A stretch of 64,000 bases of DNA from UBA1181 sp045639525 (GCA_045639525.1 JAZUDI010000037.1:1-64000), one strand, 5' to 3'; shown: positions 1 to 8,834, counted from the stretch's first letter. Made by a program: numbers and translations. Notes: generated from the letters alone by a model not told the origin.

Positions 1-1
1 G

Positions 2-367
2 AGATTGAGGAACGCTATTCAAGCTAAACACAGAGTGCTTGAAGTTCCTGCGTCAAATTTGAAAAAGGAGATTACGAAGATATTGCTCGATAAGGGCTAT
101 ATCTTGAACTACAAGTTCAATGATGAGGGTTACCAAGGCTCAATTAAGATTGCCTTGAAGTATGATCCTATCAACAAAGTGAATGCAATCAAGGGATTGA
201 AGAGAGTTTCTACCCCAGGTTTGCGTAAGTATGTTGGCTACAAAGATATGCCTAAGGTATTGAATGGCTTGGGTATCGCTATCGTGTCAACATCAAAAGG
301 AGTTATGACTGATAAGGAAGCTCGCGATTTGAAGATCGGCGGCGAGGTTTTGTGTTACATCTATTAA
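2..367 (+). CDS. rpsH: 30S ribosomal protein S8 (5' end cut by window)
   Basis: S8 binds the central domain of 16S rRNA and helps assemble the small-subunit platform. The frame is already open at the window edge: it reads R-L-R-N-A-I-Q-A-K-H, the usual S8 sequence just after the first dozen residues, so the true start lies upstream and about 11-12 residues are missing. The C-terminal S8 signature is intact (STSKGVMTDKEA, then a C-terminal GGEVLCYIY). Order with L6, L18, S5, L30, L15 and SecY is that of the spc operon. Confidence 0.97.
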   Translation, partial: RLRNAIQAKHRVLEVPASNLKKEITKILLDKGYILNYKFNDEGYQGSIKIALKYDPINKVNAIKGLKRVSTPGLRKYVGYKDMPKVLNGLGIAIVSTSKGVMTDKEARDLKIGGEVLCYIY

Positions 368-383
368 TGAGGGAGGATTTTTT

Positions 384-938
384 ATGTCTAGAATAGGTAA
401 ATTACCGATCAGTATTCCTTCAGGAGTTACAGTTTCTGTTAAGGATAACGTAGTGACAGTAAAGGGTCCTAAGGGCGAATTGTCACAAACTATCAATCCC
501 GATATTAATATGGAGATCAAGGACGGTGAGATCACTTTCACCCGTTCTTCTGAGGATGCAGCTCACCGCTCTATGCACGGATTGTACAGAGCTTTGATTA
601 ATAATATGGTTATCGGTGTATCTCAGGGCTACAAGAAAGAGCTTGAACTTGTCGGTGTCGGTTATCGTGTTTCCAACCAAGGTCAAGTGCTTGAGTTCGC
701 TGTAGGTTATACCCATAACATCTTCTTACAATTGCCACAGGAGATTAAGATCGAGACTAAGAGTGAGAGAAACCAAAATCCATTGGTTATCCTCGAGAGT
801 TGCGACAAACAATTGTTAGGCCAAGTTTGCGCTAAGATTCGTACTTTCCGTAAGCCAGAGCCTTACAAGGGTAAAGGTATTAAATTCGTTGGCGAGCAGA
901 TTCGTCGTAAGGCTGGTAAGTCAGCTGGTGCTAAATAA
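384..938 (+). CDS. rplF: 50S ribosomal protein L6
   Basis: L6 sits near the factor-binding site of the large subunit. The 184-residue product begins MSRIGKLPISIPSGV and ends with the conserved GKGIKFVGEQIRRKAGKS, both diagnostic of L6, and the length is normal. It starts 16 bases after S8 and is co-transcribed with the rest of the spc operon. Confidence 0.98.
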   Translation: MSRIGKLPISIPSGVTVSVKDNVVTVKGPKGELSQTINPDINMEIKDGEITFTRSSEDAAHRSMHGLYRALINNMVIGVSQGYKKELELVGVGYRVSNQGQVLEFAVGYTHNIFLQLPQEIKIETKSERNQNPLVILESCDKQLLGQVCAKIRTFRKPEPYKGKGIKFVGEQIRRKAGKSAGAK

Positions 939-959
939 TCACACTAAAAAAGTAGTATT

Positions 960-1304
960 ATGACGACTAAAATTGAAAGAAGATTAAAGATTAAGAGGAG
1001 AATTAGAGGCAAGATCTCTGGATCTGCTGCTCGTCCTCGTTTGACAGTGTTTAGAAGCAACAAACAAATATACGCTCAAGTGATTGACGATATGGCCGGT
1101 AAGACTTTGACTGCTGCCTCTTCACTTAAGATGACTGAGAAGGTCGCTAAGAAGGAGCAAGCTGCTAAGGTTGGCGAATTGGTTGCTAAGAAGGCTTTAG
1201 AGGCAGGTATTTCTGAGGTTGTATTCGACCGTAACGGATACTTGTATCATGGTAGAATTAAGGAATTGGCTGATGCTGCTCGTAAGGGCGGTCTTAAATT
1301 TTAA
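960..1304 (+). CDS. rplR: 50S ribosomal protein L18
   Basis: L18 binds 5S rRNA and anchors it in the central protuberance. The 114-residue product has the basic N-terminus (KIERRLKIKRRIRGKISG), the RLTVFRSNKQIYAQVIDD core and the C-terminal FDRNGYLYHGRIKELADAAR, all typical. It lies between L6 and S5 as expected. Confidence 0.98.
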   Translation: MTTKIERRLKIKRRIRGKISGSAARPRLTVFRSNKQIYAQVIDDMAGKTLTAASSLKMTEKVAKKEQAAKVGELVAKKALEAGISEVVFDRNGYLYHGRIKELADAARKGGLKF

Positions 1305-1309
1305 TTGTT

Positions 1310-1828
1310 ATGGCTGTAGAAAATAGTAAAGTTAAGTCAACCAACGATTTGGAATTGAAAGATAGGTTGGTCGCAATTAACCGTGTGACTAAGGTGACCA
1401 AAGGTGGTCGTACCTTTAGTTTCGCTGCAATCGTTGTTGTAGGAAATGAGGAAGGTGTAGTCGGATACGGTTTGGGTAAAGCCAGTGAGGTTACCGCAGC
1501 CATAGCAAAGGGTGTTGAAGCAGCTAAGAAGAACTTGGTTAAGGTTCCTGTTTTGAAGGGTACTATCCCTCACGAGCAAGAGGCTAAGTTCGGTGGCGCT
1601 GAGGTTTTGTTGAAGCCAGCTTCTCACGGTACCGGAGTTAAGGCCGGTGGTGCCATGCGTGCCGTTCTTGAGAGTGTCGGCGTGACTGATGTCTTGGCTA
1701 AGTCTAAGGGTTCTTCTAACCCTCACAACTTGGTAAAGGCTACAATCCTCGCTCTTTCTGAGATGCGTGATGCTTACACTGTTGCTCAAAACCGTGGTGT
1801 ATCAATGGAAAAAGTGTTTAAAGGTTAA
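1310..1828 (+). CDS. rpsE: 30S ribosomal protein S5
   Basis: S5 contributes to decoding accuracy at the mRNA entry region. The 172-residue product contains the S5 RNA-binding stretch (LVAINRVTKVTKGGRTFSF), the GYGLGKASEVTAAIAKG segment and the PASHGTGVKAGGAMRAVLE motif of the C-terminal domain. It begins 5 bases after the L18 stop. Confidence 0.98.
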   Translation: MAVENSKVKSTNDLELKDRLVAINRVTKVTKGGRTFSFAAIVVVGNEEGVVGYGLGKASEVTAAIAKGVEAAKKNLVKVPVLKGTIPHEQEAKFGGAEVLLKPASHGTGVKAGGAMRAVLESVGVTDVLAKSKGSSNPHNLVKATILALSEMRDAYTVAQNRGVSMEKVFKG

Positions 1829-1839
1829 TTTTTCGGATT

Positions 1840-2016
1840 ATGGCTAAGATAAAGATTAAACAAGTTAGAAGTAAGATCGGATGCCCTAAGGTTCAAAAGC
1901 AAACTCTTGAGGCTCTAGGTTTGAAGAAAATTAACGCTGTTGTAGAACACGAGGCTACTCCTAGCATCTTAGGAATGGTTGAGAGTGTTAAACACTTGGT
2001 GATTGTAGAAAAATAG
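1840..2016 (+). CDS. rpmD: 50S ribosomal protein L30
   Basis: L30 is a small single-domain protein of the large subunit. The 58-residue product starts MAKIKIKQVRSKIGCP and ends HLVIVEK. It fits the usual L30 length and lies in its normal place between S5 and L15. It is too short for many automatic callers. Confidence 0.96.
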   Translation: MAKIKIKQVRSKIGCPKVQKQTLEALGLKKINAVVEHEATPSILGMVESVKHLVIVEK

Positions 2017-2041
2017 TTTTTAACTTTTAAATTATTTCATA

Positions 2042-2500
2042 ATGGATTTGAGTAATTTGAAACCAGCTAATGGCTCGGTAAAGACTAGAAAGAGAATTGG
2101 ACGTGGTCCAGGTTCTGGTTTGGGTGGCACTTCTACAAGAGGTCACAAGGGTGCTAAGTCACGCTCTGGTTATTCAAAAAAGATAGGTTTCGAAGGTGGA
2201 CAAATGCCGTTGCAACGTCGTTTGCCTAAGTTCGGTTTTAAGAACATCAACCGTGTAGAGTACAAGGTTATCAACCTTTGCGATCTTCAAACTCTTGCAA
2301 CTGAGAAGAATGTTGATTCAGTTGATATCAATGTTTTGGTATCTGCGGGACTTGCTTCTTCAAAGGACATCATCAAGGTGTTGGCTAAGGGTAAGGAGAA
2401 TTTTACTAGCAAGGTTAATGTTAAGGCTAATGCATGCTCTGAGACTGCTAAGGCAGCTATCGAGGCAGCAGGTGGTTCCATCGAAATTGTTGAGAAATGA
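2042..2500 (+). CDS. rplO: 50S ribosomal protein L15
   Basis: L15 is a late-assembling 23S rRNA-binding protein. The 152-residue product has the glycine/arginine-rich N-terminus (KRIGRGPGSGLGGTSTRGHK) and the GFEGGQMPLQRRLPKFGF motif. Its stop overlaps the secY start by 4 bases (ATGA), implying translational coupling. Confidence 0.98.
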   Translation: MDLSNLKPANGSVKTRKRIGRGPGSGLGGTSTRGHKGAKSRSGYSKKIGFEGGQMPLQRRLPKFGFKNINRVEYKVINLCDLQTLATEKNVDSVDINVLVSAGLASSKDIIKVLAKGKENFTSKVNVKANACSETAKAAIEAAGGSIEIVEK

Positions 2501-3831
2501 AATTCTTAGAAACAATTAAACATATTGGAGAGGTCAAGGATTTGCGTAATCGAATCCTTGTGACCTTTCTGTTTGTTTTAATTTATCGTTTTGGCTCTTT
2601 TGTCGTTTTGCCAGGTATTGATCCTTTGTTGATTACTGGTGAGACTGCACTTTCAGGACAAACCCGTGAAGGTCTAATGGCCTTGTTGGATATGTTCTCC
2701 GGAGGTGCCTTCTCTCATGCCTCTATCTTCGCATTGGGTATCATGCCTTACATTTCGGCATCCATCGTCGTTCAATTATTGACGATTGCTGTGCCTTATT
2801 TCCAAAAGATGCAGAAGGATGGAGAGAGCGGTAGAAAGAAGATGACACAGATAACCCGTTATCTTACTGTCATCATTCTTATTGTTCAAGGTTTCTCCTA
2901 CTTGGTGAACTTGTCTTTCCAAATGAGAGGTATTGTGCCAGATGGAATTGGCTTCAGAGTCAATTCGGTAATCCTTCTTTGTGCGGGAAGTATGTTTGTC
3001 ATGTGGTTGGGTGAGCGTATCACCGACAAGGGTGTAGGACAAGGTATTTCCATCATCATTTTGGTCGGTATCATTGCTCGTTTCCCTGATGCGCTTCTCG
3101 CTGAGTTTGTCGCATGTATGGGTGAGAGTGGTGGTCTTATTAAGATGATTCTTGAGGTTATTGCGCTCTTCGCTGTTTCTTGCGCCGCGATCCTTTTGGT
3201 TCAAGGTGTTAGAAAGGTGCCTGTACAATATGCAAAACGTATGGTTCAAGGACAAGAGGTTACTGGCGCGCGTCAATACATTCCTTTGAAGGTTAACGCC
3301 GCTAATGTGATGCCTATTATCTTCGCTCAGGCGATTATGTTTATCCCGTTGGTATTCTCTTCATGGGATGCTAGCAATGCGGGTAGCTCATTCTCCGCTA
3401 TGTGGCGTGATAATAACAGTTTGGTGTATAATATCATCTTTGCGACTTTGATCATTTTGTTCACATATTTCTATGTGGCCATTATCATCAATCCTACTCA
3501 AATGGCAGAGGATATGAAACGTAACAACGGTTTCATCCCTGATGTTAAGGCTGGAGCTCCTACCGCAGAGTATATTGACACTATCATGTCTCGCATCACT
3601 CTTCCTGGTGCATTCTTCTTGGCCGCTATCGCAGTGTTGCCAGCTGTTGCACGTTTCTTTGGTATAACTAACCAATTCGCTCAATTCTTTGGTGGAACAT
3701 CATTGTTGATCGTTGTTGGTGTTGTACTTGATACTTTACAACAAGTTGAGAGTCATCTCTTGATGCGTCATTATGACGGTTTGTTGGATTCTGGTCGTAT
3801 TAGAAGTCGTTCTGGTGTAGATATCTACTAA
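2497..3831 (+). CDS. secY: Protein translocase subunit SecY
   Basis: SecY forms the protein-conducting channel of the inner membrane. The 444-residue product has about ten hydrophobic segments. Recognisable blocks are the N-terminal RNRILVTFLFVLIYR, the plug region LDMFSGGAFSHASIFALGIMPYISASI, and the cytoplasmic loop with NPTQMAEDMKRNNGFIPDVK. It starts inside the L15 stop codon and is followed after 13 bases by map, the usual Bacteroidota order. Confidence 0.98.
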   Translation: MKFLETIKHIGEVKDLRNRILVTFLFVLIYRFGSFVVLPGIDPLLITGETALSGQTREGLMALLDMFSGGAFSHASIFALGIMPYISASIVVQLLTIAVPYFQKMQKDGESGRKKMTQITRYLTVIILIVQGFSYLVNLSFQMRGIVPDGIGFRVNSVILLCAGSMFVMWLGERITDKGVGQGISIIILVGIIARFPDALLAEFVACMGESGGLIKMILEVIALFAVSCAAILLVQGVRKVPVQYAKRMVQGQEVTGARQYIPLKVNAANVMPIIFAQAIMFIPLVFSSWDASNAGSSFSAMWRDNNSLVYNIIFATLIILFTYFYVAIIINPTQMAEDMKRNNGFIPDVKAGAPTAEYIDTIMSRITLPGAFFLAAIAVLPAVARFFGITNQFAQFFGGTSLLIVVGVVLDTLQQVESHLLMRHYDGLLDSGRIRSRSGVDIY

Positions 3832-3844
3832 CGACTAATAATAT

Positions 3845-4624
3845 ATGATATATCTTAAGACTGCTGAGGATATTGAGTTGATGAGGTTGAGCAACAATAT
3901 TGTTGCTCGTACGTTAGGAGAAATGGCTAAGGCTGTAAAACCAGGCGTAACTACTTTGAAACTCGATTCTCTGGCAGAGGATTTTATCCGAGCTCAGGGT
4001 GCTATTCCCAGTTTCTTAGGATATAATGGATTCCCTAATTCGATCTGCACTTCGGTTAATGATCAAGTTGTCCATGGGATTCCTTCCAATTACGAACTGC
4101 GAGAAGGAGATATTGTTTCGATTGATTGCGGTGCTGAGATAAATGGATTTCACGGTGATTCTTGCTACACCTTTTGTGTAGGCGAGGTCAAACAAGAGAT
4201 CAGAGATTTTTTGGATGTTACAAAGGCCGCCCTTTATGAGGGTATCGCACAAGCGAAAATTGATAATAGGCTGGGCGATGTCGGTTTTACAGTTCAAAAA
4301 AGAGTCGAAGGATCCGGTTACTCGGTTGTCCGAGAGGTGATGGGTCATGGTATTGGAAGAAAGATGCATGAGGAGCCTTTGGTTCCTAATCATGGAAGAG
4401 CTCGCACAGGGCTTCGTTTTAGGGAAGGTATAGTAATCGCGATCGAGCCGATTATCAATATGGGTAAGAGAAACGTTTACTTGGAGAAGGATGGATGGAC
4501 AATCCGTACTGAAGATGGTTTACCAGCCGCTCACTTTGAGCATACGGTAGCTGTCGGACCGAATGGTCCAGAGATTCTTTCTTCGTTTGAATACGTCGAA
4601 CAAATTTTAGGTATTAACGCATAA
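3845..4624 (+). CDS. map: Methionine aminopeptidase, type I
   Basis: Removes the initiator methionine from nascent proteins. The 259-residue product is type I in length, with no N-terminal zinc-finger extension. It carries the metal ligands: D in VSIDCGAE and in FHGDSCYTF, H in VMGHGIGRKMHEEP, E in IAIEPI, and the last acidic ligand in RTEDGLPAAHFEHT. It sits between secY and infA within the ribosomal operon. Confidence 0.97.
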   Translation: MIYLKTAEDIELMRLSNNIVARTLGEMAKAVKPGVTTLKLDSLAEDFIRAQGAIPSFLGYNGFPNSICTSVNDQVVHGIPSNYELREGDIVSIDCGAEINGFHGDSCYTFCVGEVKQEIRDFLDVTKAALYEGIAQAKIDNRLGDVGFTVQKRVEGSGYSVVREVMGHGIGRKMHEEPLVPNHGRARTGLRFREGIVIAIEPIINMGKRNVYLEKDGWTIRTEDGLPAAHFEHTVAVGPNGPEILSSFEYVEQILGINA

Positions 4625-4633
4625 CAAGTTTAG

Positions 4634-4852
4634 ATGGCAAAACAAGCTGCGATCGAACAAGACGGAACAATTGTAGAGGCATTATCAAATGCGATGTTCC
4701 GTGTAGAGTTGGAGAATGGTCATGAGATCACCGCTCATATTTCTGGTAAGATGAGAATGCACTACATTAAGATTCTTCCAGGTGATAAGGTGAGAGTTGA
4801 GATGTCTCCATATGATTTGTCCAAAGGACGAATTGCTTTTAGATATAAATAA
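4634..4852 (+). CDS. infA: Translation initiation factor IF-1
   Basis: IF-1 occupies the ribosomal A site during initiation. The 72-residue product is a single S1/OB-fold domain beginning MAKQAAIEQDGTIVEALSN and ending with the conserved YDLSKGRIAFRYK. The length is exactly typical. Confidence 0.98.
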   Translation: MAKQAAIEQDGTIVEALSNAMFRVELENGHEITAHISGKMRMHYIKILPGDKVRVEMSPYDLSKGRIAFRYK

Positions 4853-4868
4853 AACAAATAATTGAGAT

Positions 4869-4985
4869 ATGAAAGTTAGAGCTTCTTTGAAAAAACGTAC
4901 TCCAGAGTGCAAAATTGTCAGGAGAAAAGGACGTTTGTATGTTATTAACAAAAAAAATCCTAAGTATAAACAACGTCAAGGATAA
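4869..4985 (+). CDS. rpmJ: 50S ribosomal protein L36 (zinc-free form)
   Basis: The 38-residue product begins MKVRASLKKRTPECK and ends NPKYKQRQG. Only one cysteine remains of the usual C-x2-C/C/H zinc site, so this is the C-minus paralog type that folds without zinc. No second L36 copy is visible in the window. It lies between infA and rpsM as in other Bacteroidota. Confidence 0.96.
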   Translation: MKVRASLKKRTPECKIVRRKGRLYVINKKNPKYKQRQG

Positions 4986-4993
4986 TTTTTTTA

Positions 4994-5001
4994 TACTTTT
5001 G
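4994..5001 (+). promoter_or_regulatory. Candidate internal -7 box before rpsM
   Basis: TACTTTTG matches the Bacteroidota -7 consensus TAnnTTTG and lies 16 bases before the rpsM start, inside an AT-rich 31-base gap. It could give the S13-S11-S4-RpoA-L17 segment its own promoter. It is a motif match only. Confidence 0.4.
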
Positions 5002-5016
5002 CAAAAAAAATAGTTT

Positions 5017-5397
5017 ATGGCTATAAGAATTGTCGGTGTAGATTTGCCACAGAACAAAAGAGGCGAAATCGGTTTGACTTATATCTTCGGTATAGGTCGT
5101 AGTAGTGCGAACAAAATCTTAGCACAAGCTGGTGTTGACAAGAACATCAAGGTAAAGGATTGGAGTGATGATCAAGCTGCCAAAATTCGTGAGATTATTG
5201 GTGCTAGCTTCAAGGTAGAGGGAGATCTTCGCTCAGAGGTGCAATTGAACATCAAGAGATTGATGGATATCGGATGCTACCGTGGTATCCGTCACCGTTT
5301 GGGATTGCCTTTGCGTGGTCAAAGTACTAAGAACAATGCGCGTACTCGTAAGGGTAAGAAGAAAACAGTTGCAAACAAGAAAAAGGCGACTAAGTAA
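5017..5397 (+). CDS. rpsM: 30S ribosomal protein S13
   Basis: S13 contacts the P-site tRNA and the large subunit. The 126-residue product has MAIRIVGVDLPQNKR, the helix-two-turn-helix region, the GIRHRLGLPLRGQ(S/R)T-type motif and a lysine-rich tail. It opens the alpha-operon segment. Confidence 0.98.
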   Translation: MAIRIVGVDLPQNKRGEIGLTYIFGIGRSSANKILAQAGVDKNIKVKDWSDDQAAKIREIIGASFKVEGDLRSEVQLNIKRLMDIGCYRGIRHRLGLPLRGQSTKNNARTRKGKKKTVANKKKATK

Positions 5398-5429
5398 TAG
5401 TTAGCTAACGCTATTTAATTAATAAAGAT

Positions 5430-5819
5430 ATGGCAAAAAAAGCAGTAGCAACCAAAAAAAGAGTAGTAAAAGTTGACGCTAATGGACAATTGCATGTTCA
5501 TTCATCTTTCAACAACATCATCGTTTCTTTGTGTAACTCAGAGGGTCAAGTGATCTCTTGGTCTTCAGCAGGAAAGATGAACTTTAGAGGTTCTAAGAAG
5601 AACACTCCATACGCAGCTCAAATGGCAGCACAAGATTGCGCTAAAGTTGCATATGATTTGGGATTGAGAAAGGTGAAGGCTTATGTTAAGGGTCCAGGTA
5701 ATGGCCGTGAGTCTGCGATTAGAACTGTACATGGTGCAGGTATCGAGGTTACGGAAATTATCGACGTAACACCACTACCACATAACGGTTGTCGACCACC
5801 TAAAAAACGTAGAGTTTAA
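5430..5819 (+). CDS. rpsK: 30S ribosomal protein S11
   Basis: S11 forms part of the platform near the mRNA exit. The 129-residue product contains HVHSSFNNIIVSL, WSSAGKMNFRGSKKNTPYAA and the C-terminal DVTPLPHNGCRPPKKRRV signature. Confidence 0.98.
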   Translation: MAKKAVATKKRVVKVDANGQLHVHSSFNNIIVSLCNSEGQVISWSSAGKMNFRGSKKNTPYAAQMAAQDCAKVAYDLGLRKVKAYVKGPGNGRESAIRTVHGAGIEVTEIIDVTPLPHNGCRPPKKRRV

Positions 5820-5927
5820 AAAAGTATTTTAACAACTTTCGAATCTCGCATTGTGATAATTGCATATCAAACCTCTCTGCAATTGCGGCTGCACGATTCA
5901 AGGTTTGGAAAATAAACAGTAATTAAA
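5820..5927 (+). promoter_or_regulatory. 108-base spacer before rpsD, possible S4 leader
   Basis: This gap is much longer than any other in the ribosomal operon. It contains an inverted repeat CAAACCT (5868-5874) / AGGTTTG (5901-5907) around a GC-richer loop that includes the palindrome GCAATTGC. S4 represses the alpha operon translationally in other bacteria, though the known site lies before rpsM. A ribosomal-protein leader here is inference only. Confidence 0.35.
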
Positions 5928-6533
5928 ATGGCTAGATACACAGGTCCTAAGACTAAGATTGCGCGTCGTTTTGGTGAACCGATTTTCGGTCCAGATAAGA
6001 TTTTGGCTAAGAGAAATTTCCCACCAGGACAACACGGCGTAAACAGAAGAAAGAAGTCATCTGAGTACGGAATTCAGTTGGCTGAGAAGCAAAAGGCTAA
6101 GTACACTTACGGTGTCCTTGAGAGACAATTCCGTAACTTGTTCGAGAAGGCAAACCGCGCTAAGGGTATTACCGGTGAGGTTCTTTTGCAACTCCTCGAG
6201 ACTCGTTTGGATAACATCGTATTCCGTTTGGGTATTGCTCCTACTCGTGCAGCAGCTCGTCAGCTTGTTTCTCACAAGCACATTGTTGTTGACGGAGAGG
6301 TTCTAAACATCCCTTCATATTCTGTTAAGCCAGGTCAAGTTGTTGGCGTTCGCGAGAAGTCTAAGTCTTTGGAAACGATCGTTAATTCTTTGTCAGGTTT
6401 TAACCATAGCAAGTATCCTTGGATCGAGTGGGACGCAGCTGCTTCTGCAGGTAAGTTCCTTCACCTTCCTGAGCGTGCCGATATCCCTGAGAATATCAAA
6501 GAACAATTGATCGTCGAACTTTACTCTAAATAA
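5928..6533 (+). CDS. rpsD: 30S ribosomal protein S4
   Basis: S4 nucleates 16S rRNA assembly. The 201-residue product starts MARYTGPKTKIARRFGEP and contains the S4 RNA-binding domain near residues 90-150 (LETRLDNIVFRLG, then AAARQLVSHKHIVVDG). The N-terminus has no cysteine zinc knuckle. rpoA follows 10 bases later. Confidence 0.98.
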   Translation: MARYTGPKTKIARRFGEPIFGPDKILAKRNFPPGQHGVNRRKKSSEYGIQLAEKQKAKYTYGVLERQFRNLFEKANRAKGITGEVLLQLLETRLDNIVFRLGIAPTRAAARQLVSHKHIVVDGEVLNIPSYSVKPGQVVGVREKSKSLETIVNSLSGFNHSKYPWIEWDAAASAGKFLHLPERADIPENIKEQLIVELYSK

Positions 6534-6543
6534 TAATTGATTC

Positions 6544-7536
6544 ATGGCTATATTAGCGTTTCAAAAACCTGATAAGGTTATAATGTTGGAGGCAGACAAC
6601 TTTCATGGAAAGTTTGAGTTCCGTCCTCTTGAGCCTGGTTATGGTATTACTATCGGTAATGCCCTAAGACGCATACTGCTTTCTTCTTTGGAGGGCTTTG
6701 CAATCACTTCCATTAAGATAGATGGTGTAGATCATGAATTTTCTGTCATCCCAGGCGTTATTGAAGATGTAACAAACGTAATCCTCAACCTTAAGCAAGT
6801 ACGCTTTAAGCAAAAAGTTTCTGAGATTGAGAATGAGAAGGTTACCCTCAACGTTTCAGGTACAGAGATTTTAAAAGCGGGAGATATAGCTAAGAGTTTG
6901 ACTGGTTTCGACGTTCTTAATAAAGATTTTGTTATCTGTCGTTTGGATCCAAGCGCATCTTTCACCATGGAGTTGACCATTGGTAAGGGTCGTGGATATG
7001 TTCCAGCCGACGAGAACAAGATCCCAGGTGCAGAAATCGGAGTAATTGCTATTGACTCTATCTATACTCCTATCCGTAATGTTAAGTACACAGTAGAGAA
7101 CTACCGTGTTGAGCAAAAGACCGACTTCGAGAAGTTGGTTATCGAAATCGACACAGACGGTTCAATCCATCCAAAAGATGCTTTGAAGGAGTCTGCAAAG
7201 ATCTTGATTCAACACTTCCTTTTGTTCTCTGACGAGAAGATTTCTCTTGACACTACAGATGAAGGTTCCAATGATGATTTTGATGAGGAAGTTCTTCATA
7301 TGCGTCAGTTGCTCAAGTCTAAGTTGGTCGACATGGATCTTTCAGTCCGTGCGCTTAACTGCTTGAAGGCTGCCGATGTAGAGACTTTGGGCGAGTTGGT
7401 TGTTTTCAATAAGAATGACTTATTAAAGTTCAGAAACTTTGGTAAGAAGTCTTTGACAGAGCTTGACCAATTGTTGGATACTTTGAACCTTTCGTTCGGT
7501 ATGGATATTTCTAAGTATAAATTAGATAAAGAATAA
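6544..7536 (+). CDS. rpoA: DNA-directed RNA polymerase subunit alpha
   Basis: The alpha dimer scaffolds RNA polymerase assembly, and its C-terminal domain contacts promoter DNA and activators. The 330-residue product has the dimerisation motif GYGITIGNALRRILLSSLEG near residues 32-51, the PGVIEDVTNVILNLK block, and a complete C-terminal domain (LSVRALNCLKAADVETLGEL, then FRNFGKKSLTEL). Confidence 0.98.
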   Translation: MAILAFQKPDKVIMLEADNFHGKFEFRPLEPGYGITIGNALRRILLSSLEGFAITSIKIDGVDHEFSVIPGVIEDVTNVILNLKQVRFKQKVSEIENEKVTLNVSGTEILKAGDIAKSLTGFDVLNKDFVICRLDPSASFTMELTIGKGRGYVPADENKIPGAEIGVIAIDSIYTPIRNVKYTVENYRVEQKTDFEKLVIEIDTDGSIHPKDALKESAKILIQHFLLFSDEKISLDTTDEGSNDDFDEEVLHMRQLLKSKLVDMDLSVRALNCLKAADVETLGELVVFNKNDLLKFRNFGKKSLTELDQLLDTLNLSFGMDISKYKLDKE

Positions 7537-7541
7537 TTAAC

Positions 7542-8048
7542 ATGAGACATAATAAGAAATTCAACCATCTTGGCAGACAAAAGGGACACAGAGAGTCTAT
7601 GCTCGCTAATCTTGCTGTTTCTTTGATTGAGCACAAGAGAATCTCTACTACTACCGCTAAGGCTAGAGAGTTGAGAAAGTACATCGAGCCATTGATGACT
7701 AAGTCTAAGGAGACTGATTCAGCTAAGCTTACTAACAACTATCGTACAGTATTTAGCTACCTTCAAAACAAGGAGGCTGTTACTGAGTTGTTCAAGGTGA
7801 TCGCTCCAAAGATTGCTAACCGCGCTGGTGGTTACACTAGAATTATCAAGACTGGTTTCCGTTTGAATGACGCTGCTGAGATGTGTTTCATCGAGCTAGT
7901 TGACTTCAACGAGAATATGATGAAGGCAGGTGCTGCTCCTAAGAAGGCAACCAAGACTCGTCGTTCTTCTAAGAAGAAGGCTGCTGCTGAGGTTGAGAGC
8001 GCAGAGGCTCCAGCAATCGAGGCTCCAGCTGAGAACGCTGCTGAATAA
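7542..8048 (+). CDS. rplQ: 50S ribosomal protein L17 with Lys/Ala-rich tail
   Basis: The 168-residue product begins with the diagnostic KFNHLGRQKGHRESMLANL. The core domain ends near residue 125. About 40 extra residues follow, first basic (KKATKTRRSSKKKAAA) and then acidic/alanine-rich (AEAPAIEAPAENAAE). Such extensions occur in Bacteroidota L17. It is the last gene before a strong terminator. Confidence 0.97.
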   Translation: MRHNKKFNHLGRQKGHRESMLANLAVSLIEHKRISTTTAKARELRKYIEPLMTKSKETDSAKLTNNYRTVFSYLQNKEAVTELFKVIAPKIANRAGGYTRIIKTGFRLNDAAEMCFIELVDFNENMMKAGAAPKKATKTRRSSKKKAAAEVESAEAPAIEAPAENAAE

Positions 8049-8067
8049 TTTTTATTCCAGTTCATAT

Positions 8068-8101
8068 AAAGCCGCATCACCTATTTGATGCGGCTTTTTT
8101 G
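8068..8101 (+). terminator. Rho-independent terminator of the ribosomal operon
   Basis: GCCGCATC (8071-8078) pairs with GATGCGGC (8087-8094), followed by a run of T. It lies 22 bases after the rplQ stop. Confidence 0.85.
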
Positions 8102-8123
8102 TTCCATCTAATACCGTTTATTT

Positions 8124-8834
8124 ATGGCTAAGTTTAAAAGAATTTTATTGAAGCTCAGTGGAGAGTCTCTTATGGGCGAGAAGGGATATGGTATCGACGA
8201 GAAGAGGTTAGGGGAGTATGCTGACCAAATCAAAGAGATCGCCGCTATGGGTGTCCAATTGGGTATCGTGATTGGTGGCGGTAATATTTTCCGTGGTTTG
8301 ACAGGCTCAAAGAAGGGCTTTGACCGTGTGAAGGGTGACCAAATGGGTATGCTCGCCACTACCATCAACGCTTTGGCGTTATGCTCCGCTTTGAATGCCA
8401 TTGGCGCTAAGTGCAAGGTGCTTACTGCTATCCGTATGGAACCTATTGGAGAGTTTTATACCAAAGACAAAGCGCTTGATTTGTTGAGTCAGGGTTATAT
8501 CACCATCTTCGCCGCAGGTACAGGTTGTCCATATTTTACTACTGATACAGGTTCTTCTCTCCGTGGCATCGAGATCGAGGCGGATGCGATGTTCAAGGGT
8601 ACCCGTGTGGATGGAATCTATACCGCTGATCCTGAGAAGGATCCTACAGCCACTAAGTACGATGATATCTCTTATGACGAGATTTTGAATAAGAATTTGA
8701 AGGTGATGGATTTGGCCGCAACAGTTATGTGCCGAGACAACAATTTGCCTATCGTCGTGTTTAACATGGATAAGGTCGGTAATCTAAAAAAGGTGGTTGC
8801 AGGAGAGAACATCGGCACGTATGTTCATCCGTAA
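8124..8834 (+). CDS. pyrH: Uridylate kinase (UMP kinase)
   Basis: Phosphorylates UMP to UDP with ATP in pyrimidine nucleotide synthesis. The 236-residue amino-acid-kinase-fold protein has KRILLKLSGESLMG at the N-terminus, the VIGGGNIFRGL glycine-rich loop and the nucleotide-binding segment GIYTADPEKDP. The length is normal for bacterial PyrH. It stands alone after the ribosomal terminator. Confidence 0.97.
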   Translation: MAKFKRILLKLSGESLMGEKGYGIDEKRLGEYADQIKEIAAMGVQLGIVIGGGNIFRGLTGSKKGFDRVKGDQMGMLATTINALALCSALNAIGAKCKVLTAIRMEPIGEFYTKDKALDLLSQGYITIFAAGTGCPYFTTDTGSSLRGIEIEADAMFKGTRVDGIYTADPEKDPTATKYDDISYDEILNKNLKVMDLAATVMCRDNNLPIVVFNMDKVGNLKKVVAGENIGTYVHP

